The notes under the pieces were generated by a model. It did not search any database. It was not told the origin of the DNA and saw nothing but the letters and a program-made list of their open reading frames with translations. From assembly GCF_011082085.1 (NCBI RefSeq), contig NZ_CP041063.1, positions 1,488,001-1,552,000 of the forward strand: 64,000 nt of DNA, in the 5' to 3' direction. Shown here piece by piece: positions 52,589 through 61,673 of this stretch; positions within the stretch are counted from its first letter, which is position 1, and each line of letters starts with the position of its first letter. A program made the translations under genes and the position numbers. The DNA is from Bacillus sp. Cs-700 (GTDB taxonomy: Bacteria; Bacillota; Bacilli; Bacillales; Guptibacillaceae).

Positions 52589-54172
52589 ATGAAAACAGCT
52601 TCCTTCTCCTCACCGTTATTGGATGCTATCTTAAATAAGAACAATCCACATGTGAATTTATCAGTTTCTGAACTGGTTGAACATTCCTTATTTAAAAACG
52701 AAGGGACACTTTCTTCAACGGGCGCTCTTCGAGTTGAAACCGGAAAATATACGGGTCGTTCTCCCGGGGACAAGTTTATTGTAAACGAAGACTCCGTAAA
52801 GAACAAAGTAAATTGGGAAACAAATCAACCAATTTCCGAAAAAAGTTTTGAAAACCTTTACACAAAAGTGCTGAACTATCTTGGTGAGAAAAAGGATCTT
52901 TATGTATTTAAAGGATTTGCTGGTGCTGACCAGTCATCAAGACTACCCATCCAGGTTATTAACGAATATGCCTGGCATAACCTTTTTGCCCACCAACTTT
53001 TTATACGTCCAAATGAGTCAGAGCTTCAAGATCATGAAGCAGGATTTACTGTTATTTCTGCTCCTGGTTTTCAAGCTGATCCTGACGTTGACGGGACAAA
53101 TTCCGAAACGTTCATTATTATTTCCTTTGAAAAGCGCACCGTTTTAATTGGCGGTACAGAATATGCTGGCGAAATCAAAAAGTCAATTTTCACCGTAATG
53201 AACTACTTATTACCTGAGAGTAATGTTCTTTCCATGCACTGCTCTGCCAACGTTGGTAAAGAAGGCGATGTTGCTCTATTTTTCGGTTTATCTGGAACGG
53301 GTAAAACGACGCTTTCTGCTGATGCTCACCGTTCGCTTATAGGGGATGATGAACATGGCTGGTCCATGAACGGCGTCTTTAACATTGAAGGCGGTTGCTA
53401 CGCTAAATGCATCAACTTATCAAGAGAAAAAGAACCTGAAATCTGGGATGCGATCCGTTTTGGAACAGTTCTTGAGAACGTCATTATGGATACCGATTCA
53501 CGTAAGCCTGATTACGATAACACGAGTCTAACTGAAAATACTCGAGCTGCTTATCCAATCGATGCCATCCCTAATATCGCTATTCCAAGCGTAGCGGGTC
53601 ATCCTAATACGATTATCTTCTTAACCGCTGATGCCTTTGGAGTGCTTCCACCGATCAGTAAGCTTACGAAAGAACAAGCGATGTTCCATTTTCTATCTGG
53701 CTATACAAGTAAACTAGCCGGAACCGAAAGAGGCGTAACTTCACCGGAAGCTACTTTCTCTACTTGCTTCGGCGCACCGTTCTTACCGTTACCTGCTCAC
53801 CGCTATGCCGAAATGCTTGGTGAGAAAATCATGGAGCATGATGTTCAAGTTTTCCTTGTGAACACAGGTTGGTCTGGTGGCGGATATGGTGTTGGAAAGC
53901 GAATGAAGCTATCCTACACAAGAGCGATGATTCAAGCTGCTTTGAACGGAGAGCTTGATCGTATAGAAACAATAACAGATCCCATTTTCGGTTTGCATAT
54001 CCCATCTCACTGTCCTGGCGTACCAGCAGATGTGCTGCAACCAAAACAAACATGGGAAAACAAAGAAAACTATGACATAAAAGCAAAAGAACTTGCTACT
54101 CAATTTGTTAAGAATTTTGATAAATTTTCAAACGTAGCTGAAGAGATCAAAAAAGCTGGACCTAACATTTAA
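52589..54172 (+). CDS. pckA: Phosphoenolpyruvate carboxykinase (ATP)
   Basis: Makes phosphoenolpyruvate from oxaloacetate with ATP, the committing step of gluconeogenesis. The 527-residue enzyme shows the kinase P-loop [13 protein letters not shown] near residue 236, the metal-binding [23 protein letters not shown], and [20 protein letters not shown] near 380. Length and motifs are complete. It starts at an ATG after AAAGGATGGG. It is divergent from metK, separated by the repeats and the putative small RNA. Repression by CcpN is expected from the operator over its -10 box. Confidence 0.98.
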   Translation: MKTASFSSPLLDAILNKNNPHVNLSVSELVEHSLFKNEGTLSSTGALRVETGKYTGRSPGDKFIVNEDSVKNKVNWETNQPISEKSFENLYTKVLNYLGEKKDLYVFKGFAGADQSSRLPIQVINEYAWHNLFAHQLFIRPNESELQDHEAGFTVISAPGFQADPDVDGTNSETFIIISFEKRTVLIGGTEYAGEIKKSIFTVMNYLLPESNVLSMHCSANVGKEGDVALFFGLSGTGKTTLSADAHRSLIGDDEHGWSMNGVFNIEGGCYAKCINLSREKEPEIWDAIRFGTVLENVIMDTDSRKPDYDNTSLTENTRAAYPIDAIPNIAIPSVAGHPNTIIFLTADAFGVLPPISKLTKEQAMFHFLSGYTSKLAGTERGVTSPEATFSTCFGAPFLPLPAHRYAEMLGEKIMEHDVQVFLVNTGWSGGGYGVGKRMKLSYTRAMIQAALNGELDRIETITDPIFGLHIPSHCPGVPADVLQPKQTWENKENYDIKAKELATQFVKNFDKFSNVAEEIKKAGPNI

Positions 54173-54180
54173 AACTTTCA

Positions 54181-54206
54181 AAAAGCACCTAAATGGTGCT
54201 TTTTGT
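54181..54206 (+). terminator. Terminator after pckA
   Basis: Stem AAAAGCACC/GGTGCTTTT with a 5-nt loop, followed by TGTTTTG, lies 8 nt past the stop. Confidence 0.85.
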
Positions 54207-54365
54207 TTTGTAACACCGCTTCTTTTGGACTAACCGCCTCGAAATGGACAATTTCTAAAAACCTTTTACCGCTAACCAACTAAAGAAAACCTCCCCCCAT
54301 AGCATCATCCTTTTTTATCTGCCAAACACAAAATGATACGAAATTCATAGGCTATAGTATCTTAA

Positions 54366-54384
54366 ACATGAGCCTATCTCATGT
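54366..54384 (+). promoter_or_regulatory. Inverted repeat ahead of ytlACD
   Basis: ACATGAG-CCTAT-CTCATGT is a perfect 7-bp inverted repeat with a 5-nt spacer, about 20 bp before the start of the substrate-binding protein gene and just downstream of a TATAGTAT stretch that could be a -10 box. It is a plausible operator for a dimeric regulator. Confidence 0.45.
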
Positions 54385-54405
54385 GACAATGGTGGGTGCT
54401 AACTA

Positions 54406-55401
54406 ATGAAAAAAAGTTGGGTATGTAAAAGCAGTATTTTTATAGGTGTATTTCTTCTTATTCTTTCAGCATGTGGTACGAATAATGGAAATGACCAGGT
54501 GCGCGTAGCTGAAGTAACACGTTCTATTTTCTATGCACCACAATATGTGGCTCTCTCGGAAGGTATATTTGAAAAGCATGGAATTGATGTCGAGTTAACT
54601 ACCACTTGGGGTGGCGACAAAACAATGACCACGTTGCTTTCAAATGGAGCAGATATCGCCTTAGTCGGTTCTGAGACATCTATTTATGTTTATGCGCAAG
54701 GCACAGATGATCCCGTCATTAATTTTGCTCAGCTCACACAAACCGATGGAACATTTCTTGTATCAAGAGAAAAAGTCGATCATTTTGCATGGGAAGATTT
54801 GAAAGGAAGCACTTTTCTTGGGCAGCGTAAAGGTGGAATGCCACAAATGGCAGGGGAATATGTTCTGAAAGAAAAAGGCATTGATCCACAAAATGATTTA
54901 AACCTTATTCAAAATATTGATTTTGCAAATATCTCAAGTGCGTTTGCATCGGGTACTGGAGATTATGTTCAACTTTTCGAACCGACCGCAAGTGTTTTTG
55001 AAGAACAAGGTGTCGGATATATCGTGGCCTCGTTCGGTAAAGAATCAGGAAAGATTCCATACACAAGCTATATGGCAAAAGACAGTTATTTAACTAAAAA
55101 TGCGGATGTAGCAGAAAGATTTACAGCAGCACTTTATGAAGCACAATTATGGGTAGATACTCACTCTTCTGAAGAAATCGCTAAATCAATTGAGCCATTT
55201 TTTCAGGACACTGATCTAGAGCTGATTACTACGGTAGTTGATCGTTATAAGAGTCAACATTCATTCGCTACAAATCCTACTCTTGATCAGGAAGAATGGG
55301 ATAACTTACAAAATATTATGGATGAAGCTGGCGAGCTTCCCAAACGTGTTGATTATAACAAACTAGTGGATAACAGCTATGCTGAAGAAGCACAACAATA
55401 G
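54406..55401 (+). CDS. ytlA: ABC transporter substrate-binding lipoprotein (YtlA-like)
   Basis: A 331-residue extracellular solute-binding lipoprotein of the NitT/TauT/SsuA/ThiY type. The signal peptide ends with the lipobox LSAC (residues 20-23), so Cys23 is lipidated. The mature domain opens VRVAEVTRSIFYAPQYVALSEGIFEKHGIDVELTTTWGGDKTMTTLLSNGADIALVGSETS, typical of ThiY/SsuA-like proteins for thiamine precursors, sulfonates or nitrate. The ligand is not decided. It is the first gene of ytlA-ytlC-ytlD, in the B. subtilis order. The ATG follows GGTGGGTGC. Confidence 0.88.
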   Translation: MKKSWVCKSSIFIGVFLLILSACGTNNGNDQVRVAEVTRSIFYAPQYVALSEGIFEKHGIDVELTTTWGGDKTMTTLLSNGADIALVGSETSIYVYAQGTDDPVINFAQLTQTDGTFLVSREKVDHFAWEDLKGSTFLGQRKGGMPQMAGEYVLKEKGIDPQNDLNLIQNIDFANISSAFASGTGDYVQLFEPTASVFEEQGVGYIVASFGKESGKIPYTSYMAKDSYLTKNADVAERFTAALYEAQLWVDTHSSEEIAKSIEPFFQDTDLELITTVVDRYKSQHSFATNPTLDQEEWDNLQNIMDEAGELPKRVDYNKLVDNSYAEEAQQ

Positions 55402-55412
55402 GAGGAAATAGA

Positions 55413-56192
55413 ATGTCTTTCCTTCAACTGAATGCCATCTCACATGTTTATTTAACAGAAAGTGCAGCAAAGGAAGCCCTATCTGACCTTTCGTTTTCCA
55501 TTGAGGAAGGTGAATTCGTATCGCTGCTTGGTCCAAGTGGTTGCGGAAAATCCACATTGTTATCAATTATATCAGGGCTCTTACAGCCAACTGAAGGAAG
55601 CGTCTCTCTTCAGAATAAGATGATCCAGTCACCGGGTGAGCGAATGGGCTATATGCTTCAACAAGACTATTTATTCCCCTGGAAGACCATTGAAGACAAT
55701 TGTTATATCGGGTTAAAGCTCTTAAACAAATTAACTCCGGAGAAAAAAGAAATCACACTTGCATTACTTGATAGTATGGGGCTTTCGGACGTTCGTCACG
55801 CCTATCCTGATCAGCTTTCAGGAGGTATGAGACAGCGAGTTGCGCTCGTTCGAACGCTTGCAACTGATCCTGATCTTCTTTTATTAGATGAACCTTTTTC
55901 AGCTCTTGATTATCAAACAAAACTAAAGCTTGAAGATCTTGTCTTCCAAACGTTAAAAGCACATCAAAAAACAGCGATACTCGTAACGCATGATATCGGA
56001 GAAGCGATAGCGATGTCAGACCGAATCATTCTTTTATCACCGCGACCAGGTAAAATCGCAAAGATTTTTCAAGTTCCATCTCAACTTCAAACATTACTGC
56101 CTTTTGAAGCTAGAAATGATCCAGTTTTTCCCGAAAACTTCCAAATGATATGGAAGGAGCTTGATTCTCTTGAACAATCTCCAACTTCATAA
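55413..56192 (+). CDS. ytlC: ABC transporter ATP-binding protein (YtlC-like)
   Basis: The 259-residue ATPase that powers uptake with YtlA and YtlD. Motifs are Walker [10 protein letters not shown] near residue 40, Q-loop LQQDYLFPW, signature [11 protein letters not shown] near 134, Walker [13 protein letters not shown] near 155 and the switch THDIGEA. It lies 11 nt after ytlA behind AGGAGGAAATAG. Its 3' end overlaps the start of the permease gene. It belongs to the nitrate/sulfonate/taurine transporter class. Confidence 0.92.
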   Translation: MSFLQLNAISHVYLTESAAKEALSDLSFSIEEGEFVSLLGPSGCGKSTLLSIISGLLQPTEGSVSLQNKMIQSPGERMGYMLQQDYLFPWKTIEDNCYIGLKLLNKLTPEKKEITLALLDSMGLSDVRHAYPDQLSGGMRQRVALVRTLATDPDLLLLDEPFSALDYQTKLKLEDLVFQTLKAHQKTAILVTHDIGEAIAMSDRIILLSPRPGKIAKIFQVPSQLQTLLPFEARNDPVFPENFQMIWKELDSLEQSPTS

Positions 56193-56970
56193 ACAGCATC
56201 AGCAGTATGTAAAGAAGTTAAAAAGAGAAAAGTATGAGATCGTAACATGGCAAATCTTTATTCTTTTAGCATTTCTCTCTCTATGGGAGCTTGCAGGGCG
56301 ACTTACGTGGATTGACCCTTTATTATTTAGTTACCCAACTAAGATCGCTTCGCTCTTTCTCACAAAACTTTATGACGGTTCTTTGTTGCTGCATACAAGC
56401 GTAACCCTACTTGAAACAATTGCAGGTTTTATGATCGGTACAGTACTTGGCACAGCTTTCGCTGCGGTCCTTTGGTGGTCCCGAAAAGCGTCAAAAATTT
56501 CCGATCCTTATCTGGTCGTATTAAATTCAATGCCCAAAGTAGCGCTTGGTCCGATTATCATCGTGGCACTCGGACCAGGCTACCTTTCAATTATTACAAT
56601 GGGAGCATCTATTTCGATCATCATCACAACACTTGTGATCTATCACGCTTTTCATACGGTAGAGCCAAATTATATTAAAGTAATTCGTTCATTTGGTGGG
56701 AATAAGAAGCAGATATTTCGTGAGGTAATCCTACCCGCTTCTTTTCCAGCTATCATCTCGACACTTAAAGTAAATGTAGGGTTGTCTTGGGTAGGCGTCA
56801 TTGTTGGAGAATTTCTTGTTTCGAAACAAGGTCTCGGTTACATGATCATTTATGGTTTTCAAGTATTTAATTTCACACTCGTTTTACTAAGTTTATTTAT
56901 GATTGCGATTTTTTCATCCATTATGTATCTTGGCGTTGAATGGCTTGAGCGGAAATTAATCAAACATTAG
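56170..56970 (+). CDS. ytlD: ABC transporter permease (YtlD-like)
   Basis: A 266-residue membrane permease with about six helices. The EAA-type cytoplasmic loop reads [29 protein letters not shown] near residue 180. It forms the channel with YtlA and YtlC. The start is ambiguous: TTG at 56161 is too close to the GGAAGGAG site, while the TTG at 56170 has a 10-nt spacing and is preferred. Its start lies within the end of ytlC (23-bp overlap), giving translational coupling. A weak terminator follows. Confidence 0.88.
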   Translation: MNNLQLHKQHQQYVKKLKREKYEIVTWQIFILLAFLSLWELAGRLTWIDPLLFSYPTKIASLFLTKLYDGSLLLHTSVTLLETIAGFMIGTVLGTAFAAVLWWSRKASKISDPYLVVLNSMPKVALGPIIIVALGPGYLSIITMGASISIIITTLVIYHAFHTVEPNYIKVIRSFGGNKKQIFREVILPASFPAIISTLKVNVGLSWVGVIVGEFLVSKQGLGYMIIYGFQVFNFTLVLLSLFMIAIFSSIMYLGVEWLERKLIKH

Positions 56971-56996
56971 CTCCTCTTTCAGGGGGGCTTTTTTTG
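56969..56996 (+). terminator. Terminator after ytlD
   Basis: Stem AGCTCC/GGGGCT around a 9-nt loop, with G-rich pairing, is followed by TTTTTTTG directly at the stop. Confidence 0.65.
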
Positions 56997-57149
56997 TTGT
57001 AAGTGGGCAAACTAGTTAGCCAGAGGTTACAAACGTGATCAAACCCTACACGTCTTACCGCTGGCAAAATGATTGCTATAGACCCACCCAAATGCCATCT
57101 GCTAGCATATAGAAGAACATATTTCTAATTTAAAAGACAGGTGAAGAAA

Positions 57150-58004
57150 ATGAATGCTTTGAAAGGCGTATGGCTTAGCATTGCCGCATACCTAATACTT
57201 TCAATCATAAAATTAGGTGCTGGATACCTGTTAGGTTCCGAGGCTCTGTTAGCAGATGGTTGGAACAATGCATCGGACATTGTAGCATCAGTTGCCGTCT
57301 TAATTGGAATGAGGATTTCTCTCAAACCACCAGATCTTAATCATCCATACGGACATTCTCGAGCAGAAACGGTCTCTTCCTTATTTGCCTCTTTCGTAAT
57401 GTTTGCAATTGGTATTCAGGTCCTCTTCCATACAGCGACCGTTTTAATAAACGGAACCGTTTCATCTCCTCCATTAACATCCGCATGGGTCGCTCTTCTA
57501 GGAATGCTTGTTATGGGGAGTGTTTATCTTTTTAATTCCAGACTCGCTAAAAAAACAGGCAGTCATGGTCTAATGGCTGCAGCAAAAGATAACTTATCAG
57601 ACGCACTTGTAAGCCTTGGAGCCTTTGTTGGAATTATCGGAGCACAATTTAACATGCACTGGTTGGATCCTTTAACAGGATTTATCGTAGGCCTTATCAT
57701 TTGTAAAACCGCTTACGATATTTTTAGGGATTCTTCCCTCATGCTTACTGATGGTTTTGACAAAGAGAAACTAAATGATATCGAAGCAACGATTCAAGAG
57801 ATTGAAGGCGTTGAAACGCTTGTAGATATTAAAGCGAGGATGGCTGGAAATAAGATCATTGTTGATGCTGTCGTAGAAGTAGCGCCTTATTTAAACATTA
57901 AAGAAGGTCATAGTATTACAGATAAAATTGAAGCACAGCTCGAGAAAGAGCACGATATTCGGAATGCAATCATTCATGTAGAGCCTGGAAAAGAAACCAT
58001 CTAA
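57150..58004 (+). CDS. Cation diffusion facilitator (CDF) transporter
   Basis: A 284-residue CDF family exporter of divalent metals with six helices. The TM2 site reads LADGWNNASD (D and N-x-x-S-D) and the TM5 site KDNLSDALVS (D-x-x-x-D). These patterns are those of Mn/Fe-type CDF members rather than the HxxxD pattern of zinc types, so manganese or iron export is more likely. The C-terminal cytoplasmic domain (from about residue 205) is present. An in-frame upstream start at 57141 is too close to the site; the ATG at 57150 follows CAGGTG. A terminator follows. Confidence 0.87.
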   Translation: MNALKGVWLSIAAYLILSIIKLGAGYLLGSEALLADGWNNASDIVASVAVLIGMRISLKPPDLNHPYGHSRAETVSSLFASFVMFAIGIQVLFHTATVLINGTVSSPPLTSAWVALLGMLVMGSVYLFNSRLAKKTGSHGLMAAAKDNLSDALVSLGAFVGIIGAQFNMHWLDPLTGFIVGLIICKTAYDIFRDSSLMLTDGFDKEKLNDIEATIQEIEGVETLVDIKARMAGNKIIVDAVVEVAPYLNIKEGHSITDKIEAQLEKEHDIRNAIIHVEPGKETI

Positions 58005-58010
58005 CTAACA

Positions 58011-58045
58011 ACAAAAAGTCCAGTTCAACGAACTGGACTTTTTGT
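58011..58045. terminator. Terminator between the CDF gene and ytkD
   Basis: A perfect 16-bp stem ACAAAAAGTCCAGTTC with an AAC loop is followed by TTTTAG. It serves both convergent genes. Confidence 0.9.
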
Positions 58046-58071
58046 TTTAGCTACTATCGTTAGATTTTTCC

Positions 58072-58542
58072 CTACAAATAATTAAGCTGTTTTAAACTAT
58101 ATGTAAGGACTTGATCCTTCATCATAAAACTATAATGCTCATTTAAGTGAAGGTCTTTCGGCAATGTTTTTAGCTTGACGGGTCCTTTCGTTTCCATATA
58201 ATCATCTTTTTTCACGAGATGATCAATGTCAGCATAGTAGACGTTTTTAATGATTGTACCGCCTTTTCCTTCTACCCGATACTGCCCTACGTACTTAAGA
58301 CGCTTTACAACGCCTCCTGTTTCTTCGTAAACTTCACGAACAGCAGCTTCTTCCGCATTTTCACCCTCTTCCACCTTGCCACCAGGAAACTCAATGCCTC
58401 TTCTTGAATGTTCCGTTAACAACCAGTGATTTTCGAGGCGACAAATAACCCAAACATGCTTCGGATCTGAGGAGTACGGGTGGTCCTGGAAGGAAAATGT
58501 TACCTGATTATGATAGTAATCTGTAAACATAAATTCGCTCAT
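58072..58542 (-). CDS. ytkD: Nudix nucleoside triphosphate pyrophosphohydrolase YtkD
   Basis: A 156-residue MutT-like Nudix enzyme that removes oxidised (8-oxo) nucleotides from the pool. The Nudix box FPGGKVEEGENAEEAAVREVYEETGG (residues 53-78) carries the metal-binding glutamates in REVYEE. The closing QVLTYSLKQLNYL tail and the length fit YtkD. It is cytoplasmic. It starts at an ATG with GAGGTTATCAA. In B. subtilis ytkD is also near ytlD, and its product has been linked to spore protection and RNA 5' processing. Confidence 0.92.
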   Translation of the reverse strand: MSEFMFTDYYHNQVTFSFQDHPYSSDPKHVWVICRLENHWLLTEHSRRGIEFPGGKVEEGENAEEAAVREVYEETGGVVKRLKYVGQYRVEGKGGTIIKNVYYADIDHLVKKDDYMETKGPVKLKTLPKDLHLNEHYSFMMKDQVLTYSLKQLNYL

Positions 58543-58656
58543 TTGATAACCTCGTCCTTTAGTTTCTTACTTTATTGTAAAAGAGTAGCCTGTCCTTGTC
58601 CAATCCCCCTATATAAAAAGTGAAAACAAGATCCTCCATTTCTGAAATCAATAATA

Positions 58657-58683
58657 AAACGCACGGCATTTTACCGTGCGTTT
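58657..58683 (-). terminator. Terminator after the lipoprotein gene
   Basis: A 10-bp stem AAACGCACGG/CCGTGCGTTT with a 7-nt loop lies just past the stop codon. TATTATTG follows on the minus strand. Confidence 0.78.
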
Positions 58684-58686
58684 GTC

Positions 58687-59223
58687 TTATTTAATCTCAA
58701 AGTTTTTAATGATCCAATGATTGTTTTCATAAATAAAATTAATATCAATTGTATAAGTACCATAAAGATCCGATTGGTTTGATTGGGTTAGCTTGTATTC
58801 AAATTCACTTATTTGATTTAACTCATACGGCTTATCTGTATTCACCCATGGAAAGAGTTCAGTAGGAACAAGGTAAAGACCGCCTTCTCGTTCCTCAAAG
58901 TAAACATCAGCGATTTGAGAAGAAAGCTCTTTTGACGCTACCTTCTGTAAATGCTGCTCAACTTCCTCGATTGACTGAAACTGTTTCACTTTATAATTAG
59001 CATCGGTTTCTTGAACAATACGGTCAATAAGGTCTGTTGATAGTTGTTCAACGTTAGGTTTTTCTACTGCCATTGTCTTTGCTTCAGCTTTGTTTTCAAT
59101 GGAAGACATCATCATTTGTGAATGCTCTTCCGCAACTTTTGATATTTCCGCACCACAGCCTGAAGTGAATGTAAGGGCACCTACCAACATGGCTATACTT
59201 ATGTATTTTTTCAAGTTACTCAT
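58687..59223 (-). CDS. Unknown lipoprotein
   Basis: A 178-residue lipoprotein: the signal peptide ends with the lipobox TSGC, so the cysteine near residue 23 is lipidated and the protein sits on the outer face of the membrane. The mature part is acidic, with a helical N-terminal half (SIENKAEAKTMAVEKPNVEQL) and a beta-rich C-terminal half ending DINFIYENNHWIIKNFEIK, which recalls NTF2-like or accessory folds. I do not recognise the family. It starts at an ATG after AAAAGGATGAGTAAC. The gene stands alone. Confidence 0.72.
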   Translation of the reverse strand: MSNLKKYISIAMLVGALTFTSGCGAEISKVAEEHSQMMMSSIENKAEAKTMAVEKPNVEQLSTDLIDRIVQETDANYKVKQFQSIEEVEQHLQKVASKELSSQIADVYFEEREGGLYLVPTELFPWVNTDKPYELNQISEFEYKLTQSNQSDLYGTYTIDINFIYENNHWIIKNFEIK

Positions 59224-59431
59224 CCTTTTAATTATTGTAGTATTTCATCGTTACTTATCACTTTCCTCATGAAGTCAAGTGTCAAACAAACTAGTCGATA
59301 ATTAAGTCTTTTTTACTATAATTTTTAGAAGAAAGATGCAAATTCAATAAAATCGATTACAATAATAATACGAATAAGGATAACGAAATGTTTCGATTTT
59401 TTAGAATGCATTTCAGATAGGAGAACCCTCA

Positions 59432-60592
59432 TTGACAGAGCTATGGAAAAAAAGATTCGACCAATATATACGCCATCGTTTAAGCTATTTAAGTTATATT
59501 TTTCAAAGTGGATTTCTCATAGCAGTACTTCTTACAGGTGGCTTCGGGGCTATCTACTATCAACGCTTACTGGATGCGATTCCAGAAAATTTTCCAACAC
59601 TGATTGTCACGATCTTAATAATTAGTATTGTAATCAGTTTACTCAAAGTAAAGTTCTTCCTCTTGCCAGCTGACCGGGTTTTTCTATTAGCATACGAAGG
59701 GAGAATGGAGAAGTATATCCAATATAGCTCCTTTTATTCGTACGTTCGCTCTCTTCCTATCATTATACTCACTGGTTTACTGACAACTCCTGTATTCATT
59801 CGATTAGGCTTTGAAGAGAACGACCTTATTGTCGGATGTATTACGCTATTTACGCTTAATTTCCTATCCGTTTTTGTTATTATCCGTTCCTACATAGTAA
59901 AGATAAAATGGTTTCGCTTTTATTTATTCGTTATGAATAGTGCGGTTCTTTACTTGACGATAAAAGGAACTGTTTGGATCGGCGTACTCCTTTCGATTGC
60001 GCTCATCACTCTTCCTTTTGTTTTGTGCAGGAAAAAAAGGCTACAATGGGAAAGGTTGATCGAACTTGAAGCTTCACAAAAAAAACGCTTTGAGCAATTT
60101 GCTAACCTGTTCGTTGACGTTCCTTCATTACAAAATCAAGTGCGGGCGCGAAGGTACTTTGGATTTGTTCTTTCATTAATTCATTTTAACGATCCACGTT
60201 TTTATCTATCAGTTCGGACTTTTTTACGTAAAGGCTCATATGTTTGGATGTACCTCAGGTTACTTGTGTTAGGAGCAATCATTCTTACCTATTCGTCTAG
60301 TGAGATCATCACTTTTTTATTTGTTCCTCTTTGTCTGTGGGTAACTTACCAACAACTTATTGCACTAAGAAAAGAACAGTACCGAGATACATTTCTTGTC
60401 ATTCTTCAAGACAACTTGACATGCCATTCGGTCGTTAAGATGATTTTCGGTTTATTGATCCTGCAAACTTTCCTCTATAGTTTTATTCAGCTTCCTGAAT
60501 TACATGAAGCTTTCATAGTTCTTTTGGAAGGGTTACTATTTTCTTATGTCCTAACGATGAAAAAAGAGGCGAGCGATAAAAAGAGGAACTGA
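59432..60592 (+). CDS. EcsB-like membrane protein
   Basis: A 386-residue membrane protein with about eight to ten hydrophobic helices. Length and helix pattern resemble EcsB, the permease of the Ecs ABC system, and its opening (LWKKRFDQYIRHRLSYLSYIFQSGF) is close to that family. No EcsA ATPase or EcsC is adjacent, so it is an orphan permease or works with an ATPase elsewhere. The start is a TTG at 59432 behind AGGAGAACC. A strong terminator follows. The roughly 200-bp upstream region has TATAAT-like boxes but no clear promoter. Confidence 0.72.
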   Translation: MTELWKKRFDQYIRHRLSYLSYIFQSGFLIAVLLTGGFGAIYYQRLLDAIPENFPTLIVTILIISIVISLLKVKFFLLPADRVFLLAYEGRMEKYIQYSSFYSYVRSLPIIILTGLLTTPVFIRLGFEENDLIVGCITLFTLNFLSVFVIIRSYIVKIKWFRFYLFVMNSAVLYLTIKGTVWIGVLLSIALITLPFVLCRKKRLQWERLIELEASQKKRFEQFANLFVDVPSLQNQVRARRYFGFVLSLIHFNDPRFYLSVRTFLRKGSYVWMYLRLLVLGAIILTYSSSEIITFLFVPLCLWVTYQQLIALRKEQYRDTFLVILQDNLTCHSVVKMIFGLLILQTFLYSFIQLPELHEAFIVLLEGLLFSYVLTMKKEASDKKRN

Positions 60593-60615
60593 CTTAAATG
60601 AGTCAGTTCCTCTTT
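60580..60615 (+). terminator. Terminator after the EcsB-like gene
   Basis: A perfect 15-bp stem AAAGAGGAACTGACT with a 6-nt loop starts inside the last codons and ends in CTCATTAA; the flanking T run is TTTCT. Confidence 0.78.
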
Positions 60616-60619
60616 CTCA

Positions 60620-60769
60620 TTAACAACAATAAGGATTGTAGTTTGCTCCGCCAACGTATCCTGGTCCGTGACCATAGCCACCGCCAAATGCGCCAGCTCC
60701 TACAATAATTAATAAGATAAACAAGACAACGATTAACGCAAATCCTTTACCATATCCTCCGCCGCTCAT
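60620..60769 (-). CDS. YjcZ-family small sporulation membrane protein
   Basis: A 49-residue peptide. It begins [28 protein letters not shown], an N-terminal glycine-rich segment followed by one transmembrane helix. It ends with [21 protein letters not shown]. This composition is that of the YjcZ/YtzC-type sporulation peptides found in Bacillaceae, expected in the spore envelope. The ATG at 60769 follows AGGGGGATAAAG. The C-terminal cysteine pair and tyrosines could be cross-linking sites. It is located between the EcsB-like gene and the 60949 gene with no operon partner. Confidence 0.85.
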   Translation of the reverse strand: MSGGGYGKGFALIVVLFILLIIVGAGAFGGGYGHGPGYVGGANYNPYCC

Positions 60770-60934
60770 CTTTATCCCCCTCTTTAAAATTCATTCACTA
60801 CATTATTACTTTATGTGGCAAAGATCATTTAGGAAGGGCAGGAGCGGAGTTCTTATAGAAAAACAATCTTATTCTTTGTAACTCTTGATTGCGGCTCAGC
60901 AAACACAGCATTATGTATTGATAAACAAAAAAAA

Positions 60935-60950
60935 AGAGGCATATGCCTCT
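60935..60950 (-). terminator. Terminator after the 60949 gene
   Basis: Stem AGAGGC/GCCTCT with an ATAT loop overlaps the stop codon, and the minus strand then reads TTTTTTTTG. Confidence 0.78.
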
Positions 60951-61287
60951 AATTTCTTGTGTTATGGTTAAGTGCAGATAAAACACCCATTTGATCGATT
61001 TGCACTTTTGTCTTATCTGTTCCTAATCGATAAATCATTTCATAAAGCTCATAAATCGCTTCATCTGTCCAGTCACGATGGCTGTCTACTTCATCTTCAT
61101 TATAATGATTTAATGAAAAGAGATCATTTTGCTGCACATATTTCTGTGAGCGCAACTTTTCAATCGTGAGCTCCAGTTCCATTTTTTCTTCTTTCGTGGC
61201 TCTAATTTCAAATGCGTTCATTTGAGTACCAACATTTGTCTCATGAAGCTCACCTTTTGGTGTTACAAAATACGTCTCACGTACCAT
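60949..61287 (-). CDS. Small acidic protein of unknown function (paralogue of 43365)
   Basis: A 112-residue cytoplasmic protein. Its sequence aligns by eye with the gene at 43365-43667: both carry an FEI-x-A-x-x-E core, a conserved Y-x-ED, and a closing IY-x-L(I/Y)xx(L/I)(I/Y)xRLG-x-x-KT-x-x-x-I-x-x-M-x-x-L pattern. This copy has a longer C-terminal tail (LSALNHNTRN). No catalytic residues are apparent. The ATG follows GGAGGTGAGAAGCA, with the upstream gene at 61310 ending 22 nt earlier, so the two form an operon. Confidence 0.7.
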   Translation of the reverse strand: MVRETYFVTPKGELHETNVGTQMNAFEIRATKEEKMELELTIEKLRSQKYVQQNDLFSLNHYNEDEVDSHRDWTDEAIYELYEMIYRLGTDKTKVQIDQMGVLSALNHNTRN

Positions 61288-61309
61288 TGCTTCTCACCTC
61301 CATGAAAAT

Positions 61310-61534
61310 TTAAACAGGACTAACTTCTGAATGGCTATATCCTTTGTACTCATGCTGAGCTGCATCAATTGTTTTTTCAACGGTGTCAAGTCTGGAATGA
61401 AAAGAACCAACGTCTCGTCCCTGCTTCTTCGCTTCCTCGACGCGCTCATCATAGTTTGTTTCTTTCGTTGCTTCTGGTTCAACATGGAACTGTTTCTTAT
61501 CATGATCAACAATAACTTGAATAAATTTCTCCAT
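61310..61534 (-). CDS. Small hydrophilic protein of unknown function
   Basis: A 74-residue product starting MEKFIQVIVDHDKKQFHVEP with an N-terminal strand, then a charged, probably helical stretch (KETNYDERVEEAKKQGRDVGSFHSRLDTVEKTIDAAQHEYKGYSHSEV). I recognise no family. The ATG follows AAAGAGGAGGAAAGAGC, a strong site. It is upstream of the 60949 gene in the same operon, so the two may share a job. A second reading frame in this stretch (61294-61512) is a shadow. Confidence 0.65.
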   Translation of the reverse strand: MEKFIQVIVDHDKKQFHVEPEATKETNYDERVEEAKKQGRDVGSFHSRLDTVEKTIDAAQHEYKGYSHSEVSPV

Positions 61535-61673
61535 TGCTCTTTCCTCCTCTTTATCCTATCGTGTTTGTCACTTTACCCGTTTCAGATGAAGATTAATCTT
61601 TTCATTAGAAACGAATACGCTCAAATTTGTGTTAAAATGAGGGGATGAATCCATAAGAACTCAGGTGATGATC

